This document shows positions 30,201 to 37,971 of a DNA stretch of 64,000 nt, in pieces. The stretch spans positions 248,001 to 312,000 of the forward strand of contig JADJJH010000001.1 in the NCBI GenBank assembly GCA_016706595.1, written 5' to 3'. How positions within the stretch are numbered: the stretch's first letter is position 1; each line of letters opens with the position of its first letter. The position numbers and the translations under genes were made by a program. The stretch comes from Bacteroidota bacterium (GTDB taxonomy: Bacteria; Bacteroidota; Bacteroidia; Chitinophagales; Chitinophagaceae). Below the pieces are notes generated by a model. It ran no database searches, had not been told where the DNA came from, and saw only the letters and a program-made list of their open reading frames with translations.

Positions 30201-30271
30201 GGTATTTTATTTTGAGTATAAGAACCAACTTGAGACAATAACAAGATGAAGATTAAACTAATACGAAGCAT
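27209..30271 (-). CDS. Two-component sensor histidine kinase with periplasmic two-component propeller
   Basis: 1020 residues. A signal sequence (ILLLSQVGSYTQ) opens the protein. A large periplasmic beta-propeller of Reg_prop repeats follows (GLSQGYISSIMQDKEGFMWF, GLNKYDGYEV, GLPNNVVYGILSDHANNLWL), then a Y_Y_Y domain (YKYKLLGFENDW ... LSPGNYTLLV) and one membrane helix (about 790-808). The cytoplasmic part is a HisKA_3 dimerisation domain with H829 in DLHDEIGSTLSS and a HATPase domain (EAMNNAAKYS, DDGIGFD, GNGLFNMKKR). It has no fused receiver or DNA-binding domain, unlike SusR/HTCS hybrids, so it acts on a separate regulator, most likely the one encoded next (26463-27101). The ligand is unknown. 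Confidence 0.93.
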   Translation of the reverse strand: MLRISLIFILLLSQVGSYTQNKIPIVPIPIELMGVKQGLSQGYISSIMQDKEGFMWFASFSGLNKYDGYEVTTYQNNPKDIYSLPDNMVSGITEDEYENFWVATRNKGLFLFDKKNERFYSVQLSGLKGNYGITNISIHGRKLFINSNTNALLYHIDSLKLIDDITNVNKHMHVLFDYDVQQKKPNLKPDLSSGNQIIWQAKNQIWMQNPDTIIHYKANKNYKNWETKGYQFNSLGIEKNKHSNTIFEPHMFDTNIMFALTNNRLQTLDIGKTKVIKSNIIGTQYKQSVNNMSIASLRNGNLLIRIDHQIFHYNIHTNELIDWGKELTPKGISCSNSWTGIDGINWFGTAGFGAIKSDIRKQYFHAYFVPHNASLFHTLDSNQINRLPAEIFNSLDFDNITQDQQGRYWVFSNIGLFICYQPSNKTVKYFPIVVEHHFRSRLLNDKLDRLWMFLDKGSNKQFLHQINKKNGSFEKSFKIPVGPINNQLAFVRDLYSDDAQRVYLATGNGLYLLNPHATDSSKMWKIFQDHASPITSLSSKSLWCICPDPISPSKYLWLGSTSNGFERFEIATGKSVHYSEDDGLPNNVVYGILSDHANNLWLSTNKGLSCFNPSTKTFKNFTSEDGLSGDEFNHFEYMKLKNGELLFGGIGGYTIFNPEEVLQKQKQFPILFTSLSISNKVVDWKHSNGVLDAPISYAKKITLQPTQGMFTINFASLEYRSNQKKFYKYKLLGFENDWTEPTNKNEATFTNLSPGNYTLLVTGTNSDGVWNTKGISIEIIMLPSWYQTWWFKIGIALLCMVALYSLYRYRLSAQLKVFKVRNRIATDLHDEIGSTLSSIAMYSEAAQKIKSENEKINLVINKIHANTTEVLESMSDIVWAVNTKNDHLHHLLNRMRDFAVQLSEAKGFTLQMTDNKDLVDLNLDIDQRKNIYLIFKEAMNNAAKYSKCHHVQVSLRLEKQILILSIKDDGIGFDQAFLKNNGGGNGLFNMKKRALDINASLNIKTKEFEGTEIEIHLILN

Positions 30272-30358
30272 GTAAGAAAGTTAGTGTACAATATTACGTT
30301 TTCGTTTGTAAAGTATCATCGAAACACAAGAACTTATGATAAGTTAGAGGACTTACTT

Positions 30359-30410
30359 CAAGGTTAAAAAAGCAATTTATTTGGTTCTATCATTCATATG
30401 AATGATAGAA
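30359..30410 (-). promoter_or_regulatory. 26-base perfect palindrome upstream of the kinase gene, with a tentative -7 box
   Basis: TTCTATCATTCAT (30385-30397) is followed at once by its exact reverse complement (30398-30410). The core, CATTCATATGAATGAT, differs little from the CATTCATATTCAYGAT element at 30443 and 27205. On the minus strand a weak -7-like TAACCTTG (30366-30359) lies 22 bases beyond the core, the same spacing as at the other two sites. The palindrome is certain. Its use by the kinase promoter is inferred. Confidence 0.55.
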
Positions 30411-30442
30411 AGATGATTTCGAAATTTCAAGAAGCGTAACTT

Positions 30443-30488
30443 CATTCATATTCATGATTGTATACTTTTTACATCATGATCATCTTTG
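30443..30488 (+). promoter_or_regulatory. Promoter of the fibre gene with CATTCATATTCATGAT operator-like element
   Basis: CATTCATATTCATGAT (30443-30458) is followed after 22 bases by CATCTTTG (30481-30488), about 34 bases before the ATG at 30523. Element, spacing and box match the regulator promoter at 27160-27205, which points to control by the same protein, most simply the response regulator itself. Confidence 0.6.
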
Positions 30489-30522
30489 TATCATCAATTT
30501 TTAATCAAATAAAAAGAAATGT

Positions 30523-32388
30523 ATGAACAATCAAACTTCAATTCGTCAATTATTATGCTCTTCAAATAGCATATTATCGCATCAGCTCATTTGCAAATTG
30601 GCATTTACATTCCTAAGCATATTCGCCTATTCGCTTATGAGCATATCGGCAAGATGCCAGGCTCCTCAATCGATTCCTTACCAAGCGGTTGCACGAAATG
30701 CATCAGGTGATTTATTAGCATCGCAAAATATATCATTACGATTTAGTGTACGTAATGCCAATGCAACAGGCACTATCGTTTATCAAGAAACACAAACTGC
30801 AACTACTAATTCTTTAGGTCTATTTTCTGTAAACCTTGGACAAGGCACGCCAACTATCGGTACGGTTTCTGCAATTGATTGGGCAAATGGTTCTAAATTT
30901 ATTCAAGTTGAATTAGACCCTAATGGTGGAACATCTTATACCAATATGGGAACCACGCAATTAATGAGTGTACCTTATGCATTGAATGCGGCATCTAGCA
31001 ACGATAACAAGTGGCTAAGCAATGGCAATAATATCTCTAATGCCAATTCGGGTAATGTGGGAATTGGCATTAATGCCCCCGGTGCTATACTGCATGTGAA
31101 TGATGTAAATGGAATCCAAAATGCGCCATCAGCCGATTTAGTTTTATCAAGAGTTTGGAATAATCCATCTGATACAAGAGCTAGTTCTGTTTTTCATTTT
31201 TATAATACTGCTACGGGAAATGATAATTTAGGCTTCGGAATTTCAGGTGGCGGTAGCACGAATGATGCACCCAATTCATTAAGTCAAATAAAAATGATGA
31301 TACAAGGAAATGGGAATGTTGGTATAGGAACTATTCTGCCTGAAAGTAAATTAAGTATCGTTGATGCCCTCAACAATTCAGCGTTACATGCAAGTATTGA
31401 CGGAGGAGATGCCTTGTTGCAGTTGAAATCACCTGCAAATAATTATTGGACTCGTATCGGATCAAGTCAAAGTCCTTTGGCAATTCTAACGCAAGGAAAC
31501 GACAAATACTCGCCTTACCCCACGATGTTTTTGAATAATGATGGCAATATAGGTATTGGCACAAGTGCACCAACCAATAGATTAACCGTTGCGGGTAGTG
31601 CAAATGCAATTGGACAAATTATCTCCAATACAAGTGGACATGGTTTAGTACAAACGGATGGCACAACTTCTGTAGGTACTTATGCAGATGGTACGGCCGG
31701 ATGGATTGGAACGAATAGTAACCATCCACTTTACTTTTATACTGCAAACGGATGGGAGTCGATGATGATAAGCACCAGCGGAAATGTTGGTCTTGGAACT
31801 TCATCACCCAACGAAAAATTATCTGTGGTTGGTACAACAGGACTTTATGGCAATTCCATATTTTCTCCGAATCAAAGCGGTGCAAATGGAACTGTTTCCA
31901 TCGGCACACCAACCATTTTTGCGAATAGTATGCTTAATGTAAAAAGCAATTTGCAATATGGCGCTTTTATTGATGCCCCCTCTAGTTCGGAAGCCCTTCA
32001 CGTAGAAGGTATGACGCGTATAAATGGCGAAGTAGGTATCGGTATAGCACCTTCATCAGTGTATTTACTGGCAGTTGGTGGTAAAATTATTTGTACCGAA
32101 CTACGTGTTCAAGCAACACCATTTCCCGACTATGTGTTTGATGCATCGTACAACCTTAAACCATTAGAAGAAGTAGAACAACATATACTTACCCACCACC
32201 GTTTGCCTAATATGCCACCGGCCACTGAAGTAGAATCGGATGGTATGAATGTTGGCGGCATTCAATTAAAATTAGTAGAAAAAGTTGAGGAATTGACTTT
32301 GTATTTATTGCAACAACAAAAAGAATTGAAAGCACAGAAACAAGAAATTGAGCAATTAAGAACCCAATTGAACACTTCTAAAAACTAA
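30523..32388 (+). CDS. Secreted tail-fibre-like protein with C-terminal coiled coil
   Basis: 621 residues. A long-N-region signal peptide ends near ISARCQ (residue ~46). The shared fibre N-terminal domain follows (SIPYQAVARNASGDLLAS ... TTQLMSVPYALNAA, to ~160). The middle contains five GNVGIGTxxPxxKLxV-like repeats, typical of phage-fibre-like beta structures. The C-terminus is the common Bacteroidota fibre ending (FPDYVFDASYNLKPLEEVE ... RLPNMPPATEV) plus a Gln/Lys/Glu-rich coiled coil that probably trimerises the fibre. There are no collagen-like repeats, T9SS tail or dockerin-like module. It is divergent from the kinase gene and followed after 7 bases by the protease gene, so probably heads an operon 30523-32396, perhaps reaching 34107. 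Confidence 0.85.
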   Translation: MNNQTSIRQLLCSSNSILSHQLICKLAFTFLSIFAYSLMSISARCQAPQSIPYQAVARNASGDLLASQNISLRFSVRNANATGTIVYQETQTATTNSLGLFSVNLGQGTPTIGTVSAIDWANGSKFIQVELDPNGGTSYTNMGTTQLMSVPYALNAASSNDNKWLSNGNNISNANSGNVGIGINAPGAILHVNDVNGIQNAPSADLVLSRVWNNPSDTRASSVFHFYNTATGNDNLGFGISGGGSTNDAPNSLSQIKMMIQGNGNVGIGTILPESKLSIVDALNNSALHASIDGGDALLQLKSPANNYWTRIGSSQSPLAILTQGNDKYSPYPTMFLNNDGNIGIGTSAPTNRLTVAGSANAIGQIISNTSGHGLVQTDGTTSVGTYADGTAGWIGTNSNHPLYFYTANGWESMMISTSGNVGLGTSSPNEKLSVVGTTGLYGNSIFSPNQSGANGTVSIGTPTIFANSMLNVKSNLQYGAFIDAPSSSEALHVEGMTRINGEVGIGIAPSSVYLLAVGGKIICTELRVQATPFPDYVFDASYNLKPLEEVEQHILTHHRLPNMPPATEVESDGMNVGGIQLKLVEKVEELTLYLLQQQKELKAQKQEIEQLRTQLNTSKN

Positions 32389-32395
32389 TTGAAAT

Positions 32396-33925
32396 ATGAA
32401 ATCAAAATCAATAATACTCGTTTTTTTATTACTCGTTTGCATTAGGTTCCTAGCCTTTGCACAACCTAATCCAAAATTAATATTTCAAGAGACGGTTTTA
32501 AGCCCCGAACAGAACTCAAAACTTCAACAAACTTTTTATCAGGTTAAAATAATTCGTATTAACCTTTCTCAACTTTCCCAATTTGCACAAACTAAGAAGA
32601 CGAATATTCCTATTCAAATCAACACTGGTTCTGAATTATTGGACATTGTTATTTCAGAAAATGAACTTCGATCAGTTGACTATAAGCATGTTCTAATGAC
32701 AGATTCTGGTGAGATAGAAGTTGCTCGGGATGCTTGTGGCACTTATGCCGGCTATTTACAAGGTGATCCGGAATCAGTGGTTAGAATGAATATTCGGGAA
32801 CAGTCATTTTCAGCCATCGTTCATACTAAAAATGAAGATTACTATCTTGAATCACTTACTCAATTTATCCCTGAAGCAAATCCACAAGATATTATTCTTT
32901 ATACAAAAAAGGATTTAAAGCCAAGCAATGGTAATTGCGGCGGAGGAAATTTGATGAATGAGGTAGAAGACAAAAAACAGCAATTACTTCCGAAGGTGAA
33001 AGGCAAAATTTCGGAACAACCTCAAAATCAGTTACAAAATTCCAGCGCTCAACCTGCACAGAATAACTCTAATAACGGTCAAGTGATGCTAACTACTCAG
33101 GCTATCAATTGTCGTAAACTGGAAATAGCCACAGAATCGGATTATGAAAATTACAATAATTGCTGTGGATTGAATGTTACCGCAAGCGAAATCTTAGACA
33201 ATTTAAATTTAGTAGAAGGACTTTATGGCTATTGGGGTATGAAGTTTTATGTCCGATTTCAGTCTGAATGGATGAATCCTAGTGACCCCTATGCAGGGTC
33301 TGATGTATGCACAGGTCCTTTAGATCGATTAAATCAATTTAAAAACTTTTGGAATGCAAACCGTGGAATGGTTGCTAGAGATGTTGCCATTTTTTACAGT
33401 GGTATCAACTTTACAGGCAGTGTTGCAGGTTGTGCTGAACTGGGTGTTTTTTGTGATTTTAATCAGCAACCTTATACTATCATTCAAACAAACTCATACA
33501 ATTCGTCTGGTGCCTCTAATTGGTCTGCTGCTAATTTTACCCAACTCGTTACACATGAATTAGGACATATATTAAGTTGTGACCACGACAACTCGGTAGC
33601 CAATATTATGTCTCCAGTTATGAATGGCACATCGAATTGGACTTCCAGTTCTACAAACTCTATTAACTCGTGTATTGGCACTGCAGAAGGGCAAGAAAGA
33701 TTAAGCAGGCGGCATATCACAATGCCTATAACAGCTTCCGGTTCATTTAGTGGTGGCGAAGTTCATATCCAAACAAATGTTGTGGGTACCTTAGGTACAC
33801 TTAGTATTGAAGGTGTGGATGAATGCACTGTACTTGAGGGTTCTACACTTACATACTTATCAAGTTTTTTTATACCCGGAGGTATTACCGTAAAAATAGC
33901 ACCTTGTAATAATGGTGGTTTTTAA
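32396..33925 (+). CDS. Secreted metzincin metalloprotease, reprolysin (M12B)-like
   Basis: 509 residues. A signal peptide ends near LAFAQ (residue ~22). An N-terminal propeptide-like region follows (nt ~32480-32880) with RDACGTYAGYLQGDPESVVRM-type sequence of the kind found before reprolysin domains. The catalytic domain carries HELGHILSCDHD, the HExxHxxxxxHD zinc motif (ligands H387, H391 and H397; E388 catalytic), and a Met-turn at M405 (NIMSP). A short tail (VLEGSTLTYLSSFFIPGGITVKIAPC) resembles the element that usually precedes a T9SS tail, but the protein stops there, without such a tail or the dockerin-like module. It lies between a fibre gene and an adaptor-like gene. Processing of the fibre or host/prey proteins are both possible roles. 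Confidence 0.85.
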   Translation: MKSKSIILVFLLLVCIRFLAFAQPNPKLIFQETVLSPEQNSKLQQTFYQVKIIRINLSQLSQFAQTKKTNIPIQINTGSELLDIVISENELRSVDYKHVLMTDSGEIEVARDACGTYAGYLQGDPESVVRMNIREQSFSAIVHTKNEDYYLESLTQFIPEANPQDIILYTKKDLKPSNGNCGGGNLMNEVEDKKQQLLPKVKGKISEQPQNQLQNSSAQPAQNNSNNGQVMLTTQAINCRKLEIATESDYENYNNCCGLNVTASEILDNLNLVEGLYGYWGMKFYVRFQSEWMNPSDPYAGSDVCTGPLDRLNQFKNFWNANRGMVARDVAIFYSGINFTGSVAGCAELGVFCDFNQQPYTIIQTNSYNSSGASNWSAANFTQLVTHELGHILSCDHDNSVANIMSPVMNGTSNWTSSSTNSINSCIGTAEGQERLSRRHITMPITASGSFSGGEVHIQTNVVGTLGTLSIEGVDECTVLEGSTLTYLSSFFIPGGITVKIAPCNNGGF

Positions 33926-34017
33926 TTTATGTTTGCATCAAATGAATACAGTCTCAAGATAGCGCTGATTTTATCAGAGAAATTTAACTGATATAATATA
34001 TTTCCAAGAAAAATTTT

Positions 34018-34084
34018 CCTAACCAAATCAACTTTCATTTTAAAGCGTCACCAACTAAAAACCCTTTGGCCTAACCAAATCAAC
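34018..34084 (+). repeat. Two 15-base direct repeats upstream of the small adaptor gene
   Basis: CCTAACCAAATCAAC occurs at 34018-34032 and at 34070-34084, 52 bases apart, in the gap before the gene at 34107. It could be an operator or a duplication scar. No -7 box was placed with confidence. Confidence 0.5.
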
Positions 34085-34106
34085 CTTATTTCAAAAAAAA
34101 TATACC

Positions 34107-34898
34107 ATGAAAAATAAAATCATTCTCGCTTTCATCATCATATCATCACATTATCCCATCATCACATTAAAAGCGCAAACTTTGTCGCCACAAGTAATTG
34201 CCTCTGCCGGCGGCTTTCAATCTAACGCCGCAGGTTCACTTTCATTTACCATCGGCGAAACAAATACACAAACATTGACCTCAGCTAATCATATGCTTAC
34301 ACAAGGTTTTCAGCAACCCTATAAAATGACCTTGAATTTGAAAGCCTATATACAAGGTTATTACCAAGGAGGTGGTTTAATGGAAAATGTATTGTACACA
34401 CAAGGTGTTGCGCCATTTGCAAGTGATGCTTGCGATACTATTCAAATTGAGTTGCGACAAAGTGGTTCTCCATATTCTGTTGTGAGTTCAACTACACAAG
34501 TAATAAAGACCAATGGTACGGTAACTTTTAATGGCACAGCCGCTGCCGGACAAGCATATTATATTGTACTTAAGCATCGTAATGCGGTTCAAACATGGAG
34601 TGCAAATCCGGTGATGCTTACAGAAAATACCCTGTATGATTTTACGACAGCTGCAAACAAAGCTTATGGAGATAATCAAACAGAAGTAGCAACTAATGTT
34701 TGGGCTTTCTTTTCAGGCGATATCAACCAAGATGAAAACGCCGATTTATTAGACATGAGTATTTTAGATATCGATGTGGCCAATTTCACATTCGGCTATT
34801 TCGCGACGGATATAAATGGCGATGGCAATGTTGATTTGCTAGATGCACCAATATTAGATGCTAATGTCAATGCTTTTGTGTTTTCCAATCACCCTTAA
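34107..34898 (+). CDS. Small secreted adaptor-like protein with dockerin-like C-terminal module
   Basis: 263 residues. The signal peptide is followed by SPQVIASAGGFQSNAAGSL ... LTQGFQQPYKM, a ~55-residue domain nearly identical to that of 40889-41665 at both protein and DNA level. The C-terminal module has calcium loops DINQDENADLLD and DINGDGNVDLLD, but between them it is the most divergent of the nine copies (MSILDIDVANFTFGYF). It follows the protease gene by 181 bases. I infer that it anchors the fibre product of 30523. Confidence 0.8.
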   Translation: MKNKIILAFIIISSHYPIITLKAQTLSPQVIASAGGFQSNAAGSLSFTIGETNTQTLTSANHMLTQGFQQPYKMTLNLKAYIQGYYQGGGLMENVLYTQGVAPFASDACDTIQIELRQSGSPYSVVSSTTQVIKTNGTVTFNGTAAAGQAYYIVLKHRNAVQTWSANPVMLTENTLYDFTTAANKAYGDNQTEVATNVWAFFSGDINQDENADLLDMSILDIDVANFTFGYFATDINGDGNVDLLDAPILDANVNAFVFSNHP

Positions 34899-34946
34899 TC
34901 ATTTCTAATACAGCAATAATTCAAGTTGTACCACTATATTTGAATT

Positions 34947-35657
34947 GTGATTAAGAAATTGAACTATTTGATTGTAGAGGACAATAAGCTAGACCAATTA
35001 ACTTTATTGGCAAAGGCAGATTCGTTTTCCCAATTAAACAATATTGGTATTTGTGAAAATGCAAATGAAGCATTAGAATTAATAAAAGAAATACAACCTG
35101 AAATTGTATTTCTTGATGTGGATATGCCTGGAATCAATGGTATTGAATTATTACGCTTAATAAAAGACGAAATTCCTATAGCTATATTCGTTACTTCTCA
35201 TATGGAATATGCTTTAGAGAGTTATGAACTTGCAGCGTTTGATTTTATTTTGAAACCTGTTACAACAGAGCGTTTTAAAGCAAGCATAGATAGAGCTTTT
35301 GATTATTTAGAAATGAAACAAAAAGCCATTGCCTATTCAATACAGTTTGAAAATGAAACAATTACCATAAAGGAAGGTTACGATCTAGTGAAAATTAATC
35401 TGAATGACATTTATCATATTGAATCACTTAAGGATTATACCCGCATTGTTACTAAAGAAAATAGATACATGACTTTAATGCCATTAGGTAATTTTATTAA
35501 ACAATTGCCTGACAAACAATTTACACGCATTCATCGTAGTTATGCAGTAAATAAGCGAATGGTAACACGTATGCAAACACATGAATTATTTATTGGTGAC
35601 ACGATGTTGCCTATTGGAAAAACTTATCGAACTGAAATTGCACAATGGAAATTATAA
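34947..35657 (+). CDS. LytTR-family response regulator
   Basis: 236 residues. The start is GTG at 34947; an in-frame TGA at 34941 leaves no other usual start, and the receiver begins at once (LNYLIVEDN). The receiver has phospho-acceptor D57 (IVFLDVDMPG) and the conserved Lys in FILKPV. A LytTR DNA-binding domain follows (YDLVKINLNDIYHIES ... FTRIHRSYAVNKRMV). The stop overlaps the start of the kinase gene at 35645 by 13 bases, so the two are translationally coupled. A -7-like TATATTTG lies at 34935-34942, very close to the start codon, which would give an almost leaderless transcript if used. The likely target is the fibre/adaptor pair immediately downstream of the kinase. Confidence 0.93.
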   Translation: MIKKLNYLIVEDNKLDQLTLLAKADSFSQLNNIGICENANEALELIKEIQPEIVFLDVDMPGINGIELLRLIKDEIPIAIFVTSHMEYALESYELAAFDFILKPVTTERFKASIDRAFDYLEMKQKAIAYSIQFENETITIKEGYDLVKINLNDIYHIESLKDYTRIVTKENRYMTLMPLGNFIKQLPDKQFTRIHRSYAVNKRMVTRMQTHELFIGDTMLPIGKTYRTEIAQWKL

Positions 35658-37789
35658 AGTGTATTCGTTATACAATCATCTGTATTCTAATTACCTTAAG
35701 TGCATCCAATGTTTTTGCACAAAAAAAACCTGTCTTATCCGATTTTAAAACAACTAAAGATAAATTACAGGCATGGGCCGAGTATTGTGATGAATTCTTG
35801 AACAATGAAGATATACTTGGGTTACGAAAAGTTGCATTTGAAGGTGTAGCACTAACCCCACAAAATGAAGAGAGCTATTTATCTTTATTTAATTTTTATC
35901 TTGGCAGCACCTTCAATTATTTTACAGAATCTGATAGCGCTGTATATTATTTAGAAAGATCTGAACAATACGCGAGAAAAATAAAGAATAGTAAACGCAT
36001 TGAGGAAGCATTGAAACAATTATTAAGAGCTTGTAATAATGTAGGCAAAGTTAATAAACGAGAACGTGTTTTGCATGATTTGCAGATAATCATTGACACA
36101 ACTTCAACACCGAAAAGAAAAGCCTTACTGCAAGAAGCTATTGCTGATTATTATGCTACAAATGGACAATATGAAAAGGCGATGGTATTGCAATTAGCTG
36201 GTTTGAAAGCAAGACGTTTAACTTTAAGCCAAGCAACAAATACCGATTCAATTAACTTCGCGGTACTTCTCATTAACATCGCAGAGCTTTATAATACAAT
36301 GGAGCAGCCAGATAAATGTATAGAATATTTGAGGGAAAGTCAGTCGTATATCAAAGATTATCAGGAAGGAATAGCGCATTTATATAAAGATTTTATAGAA
36401 ACATTTTTAGCGACATCTAAATTAGATAGTGCCAAGCTTTACTATACTAAAATGCTAACCTATTTAAGCACTATACAATCTGATGCGGCTTCATCCAATA
36501 TTTTATCGAGCGACTTCGCATTCGCTGAATACTATTTAAGCAATAAGGATTTAAACAACACCAAGAAGTCATTATTGCATGCCGAATCACTTGCGCCAAA
36601 GTTAGCAGATGAATTTATGAAAGGTCAACTTGATTATCTATACGGAAAATTGTCGATTGCTTTAAAACAGTATGCGCAGGCGATTCAATATTTAGTCAAG
36701 TCTGAAAAAATACTTAAAGAAGGGGCGCCTGAATTGTATAATTCACTGCAACAATTTTTAGCGCAAGCCTATGCAGCAAATGGTAATTGGCAAAAGGCTT
36801 ACCACCATCTCACGGTGCACGCTTTATTGAATGATAGTTTACGTGCTGAATCATCCAAACGAAATTTAGCAGAAATGGAAGCTAAATATCAGAATACAAC
36901 TAAGCAAGAAAAAATTGATGGGCTTTCAACAGAAAATGGACTACAAAAATTTGAGTTGCAAAATGCTAGGCAACAAAAAATATATTTTGTAATTGGATTA
37001 TTTTTATTGGGTGGTATTATTATATCCATGTTTATTATTTATAGAAATAAGCAGCGGAGTAGTAAGATGCTTGAAAAGAAAAATCAAGAAATGAATTTGT
37101 TGAATGAGAATTTAGAAAAATCGAATATCACGAAGGCGAAATTATTTAGTATTATAAGCCATGATTTAAGAAATCCAATTAGTCAAATTTATCAGTTTCT
37201 GGATTTGCAAAAAACGAATTCACAATTGTTTACTGATAAAGAAAAGATAGCTTATAATAATCAAATTAGCCAAGCGGCAGGAGCAGTGCTTGAAACCATG
37301 GAGGACTTATTGATTTGGTCAAAAACACAATTACAACATTTCAGTATTTCTGTTGAATCAGTGAACTTGTATAATTCTATTCAGCAAATTAATGAATTAT
37401 TACAATCGCAGCTCGATCAAAAGAAAATGTCAGTGTCTGTGAATATTGATCAAAGTGTTCATGTGAAAACAGATAGAAATATCCTTATCATCATATTGCG
37501 TAATTTATTACAAAATGCCATGGTCTATTCACCCGAACAATCAATGATTCAGGTAAGTGCAATGAATAATGAAAAAGAGATTGTGATAGAACTTAAAGAT
37601 GAAGGTGCAGGAATGCCTGAACGCGTGCGACGCATTTTTAATGAACCTAGCATGCCAATTAATAGCAGCGAATCTGGCTTAGGTCTTACTATTGTAAAAG
37701 AAATGGCAGAACTCATTCAAGCAACCATACTTATCTCAGCAAATGAATCTCAAGGTACACGTATTCAAATTAAGGTACCACAATTGTAG
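35645..37789 (+). CDS. Sensor histidine kinase with TPR-type sensor region
   Basis: 714 residues. The signal sequence is followed by a helical, TPR-like periplasmic region (residues ~30-440, for example NGQYEKAMVLQLAGLKARR and NGNWQKAYHHLTVHALLNDS), one membrane helix (446-466) and a short coiled coil. The HisKA domain has H506 in SIISHDLRNP. The HATPase domain shows the N-box (LRNLLQNAMVYSP), G1 (DEGAGMPE) and G2 (SGLGLTIVKEM). It overlaps the LytTR regulator gene and is its evident partner. TPR-sensor kinases paired with LytTR regulators are common in Bacteroidota. The signal it senses cannot be told from sequence. Confidence 0.92.
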   Translation: MEIIKCIRYTIICILITLSASNVFAQKKPVLSDFKTTKDKLQAWAEYCDEFLNNEDILGLRKVAFEGVALTPQNEESYLSLFNFYLGSTFNYFTESDSAVYYLERSEQYARKIKNSKRIEEALKQLLRACNNVGKVNKRERVLHDLQIIIDTTSTPKRKALLQEAIADYYATNGQYEKAMVLQLAGLKARRLTLSQATNTDSINFAVLLINIAELYNTMEQPDKCIEYLRESQSYIKDYQEGIAHLYKDFIETFLATSKLDSAKLYYTKMLTYLSTIQSDAASSNILSSDFAFAEYYLSNKDLNNTKKSLLHAESLAPKLADEFMKGQLDYLYGKLSIALKQYAQAIQYLVKSEKILKEGAPELYNSLQQFLAQAYAANGNWQKAYHHLTVHALLNDSLRAESSKRNLAEMEAKYQNTTKQEKIDGLSTENGLQKFELQNARQQKIYFVIGLFLLGGIIISMFIIYRNKQRSSKMLEKKNQEMNLLNENLEKSNITKAKLFSIISHDLRNPISQIYQFLDLQKTNSQLFTDKEKIAYNNQISQAAGAVLETMEDLLIWSKTQLQHFSISVESVNLYNSIQQINELLQSQLDQKKMSVSVNIDQSVHVKTDRNILIIILRNLLQNAMVYSPEQSMIQVSAMNNEKEIVIELKDEGAGMPERVRRIFNEPSMPINSSESGLGLTIVKEMAELIQATILISANESQGTRIQIKVPQL

Positions 37790-37971
37790 TCGTCACATTT
37801 CAAAATTCAACTTATATTCTTTCTTTTGTCGATTAGCAATAGCCATTGAGCGATTGCACTATTTTACATTTTCAAGTAGTAATACATTTGAATTGTTAAG
37901 CTCATAAATACAAACATTAAAACAAATTGTAATTACGAAGCTGCCATTAAACAATTGTAAATAAGATTACT

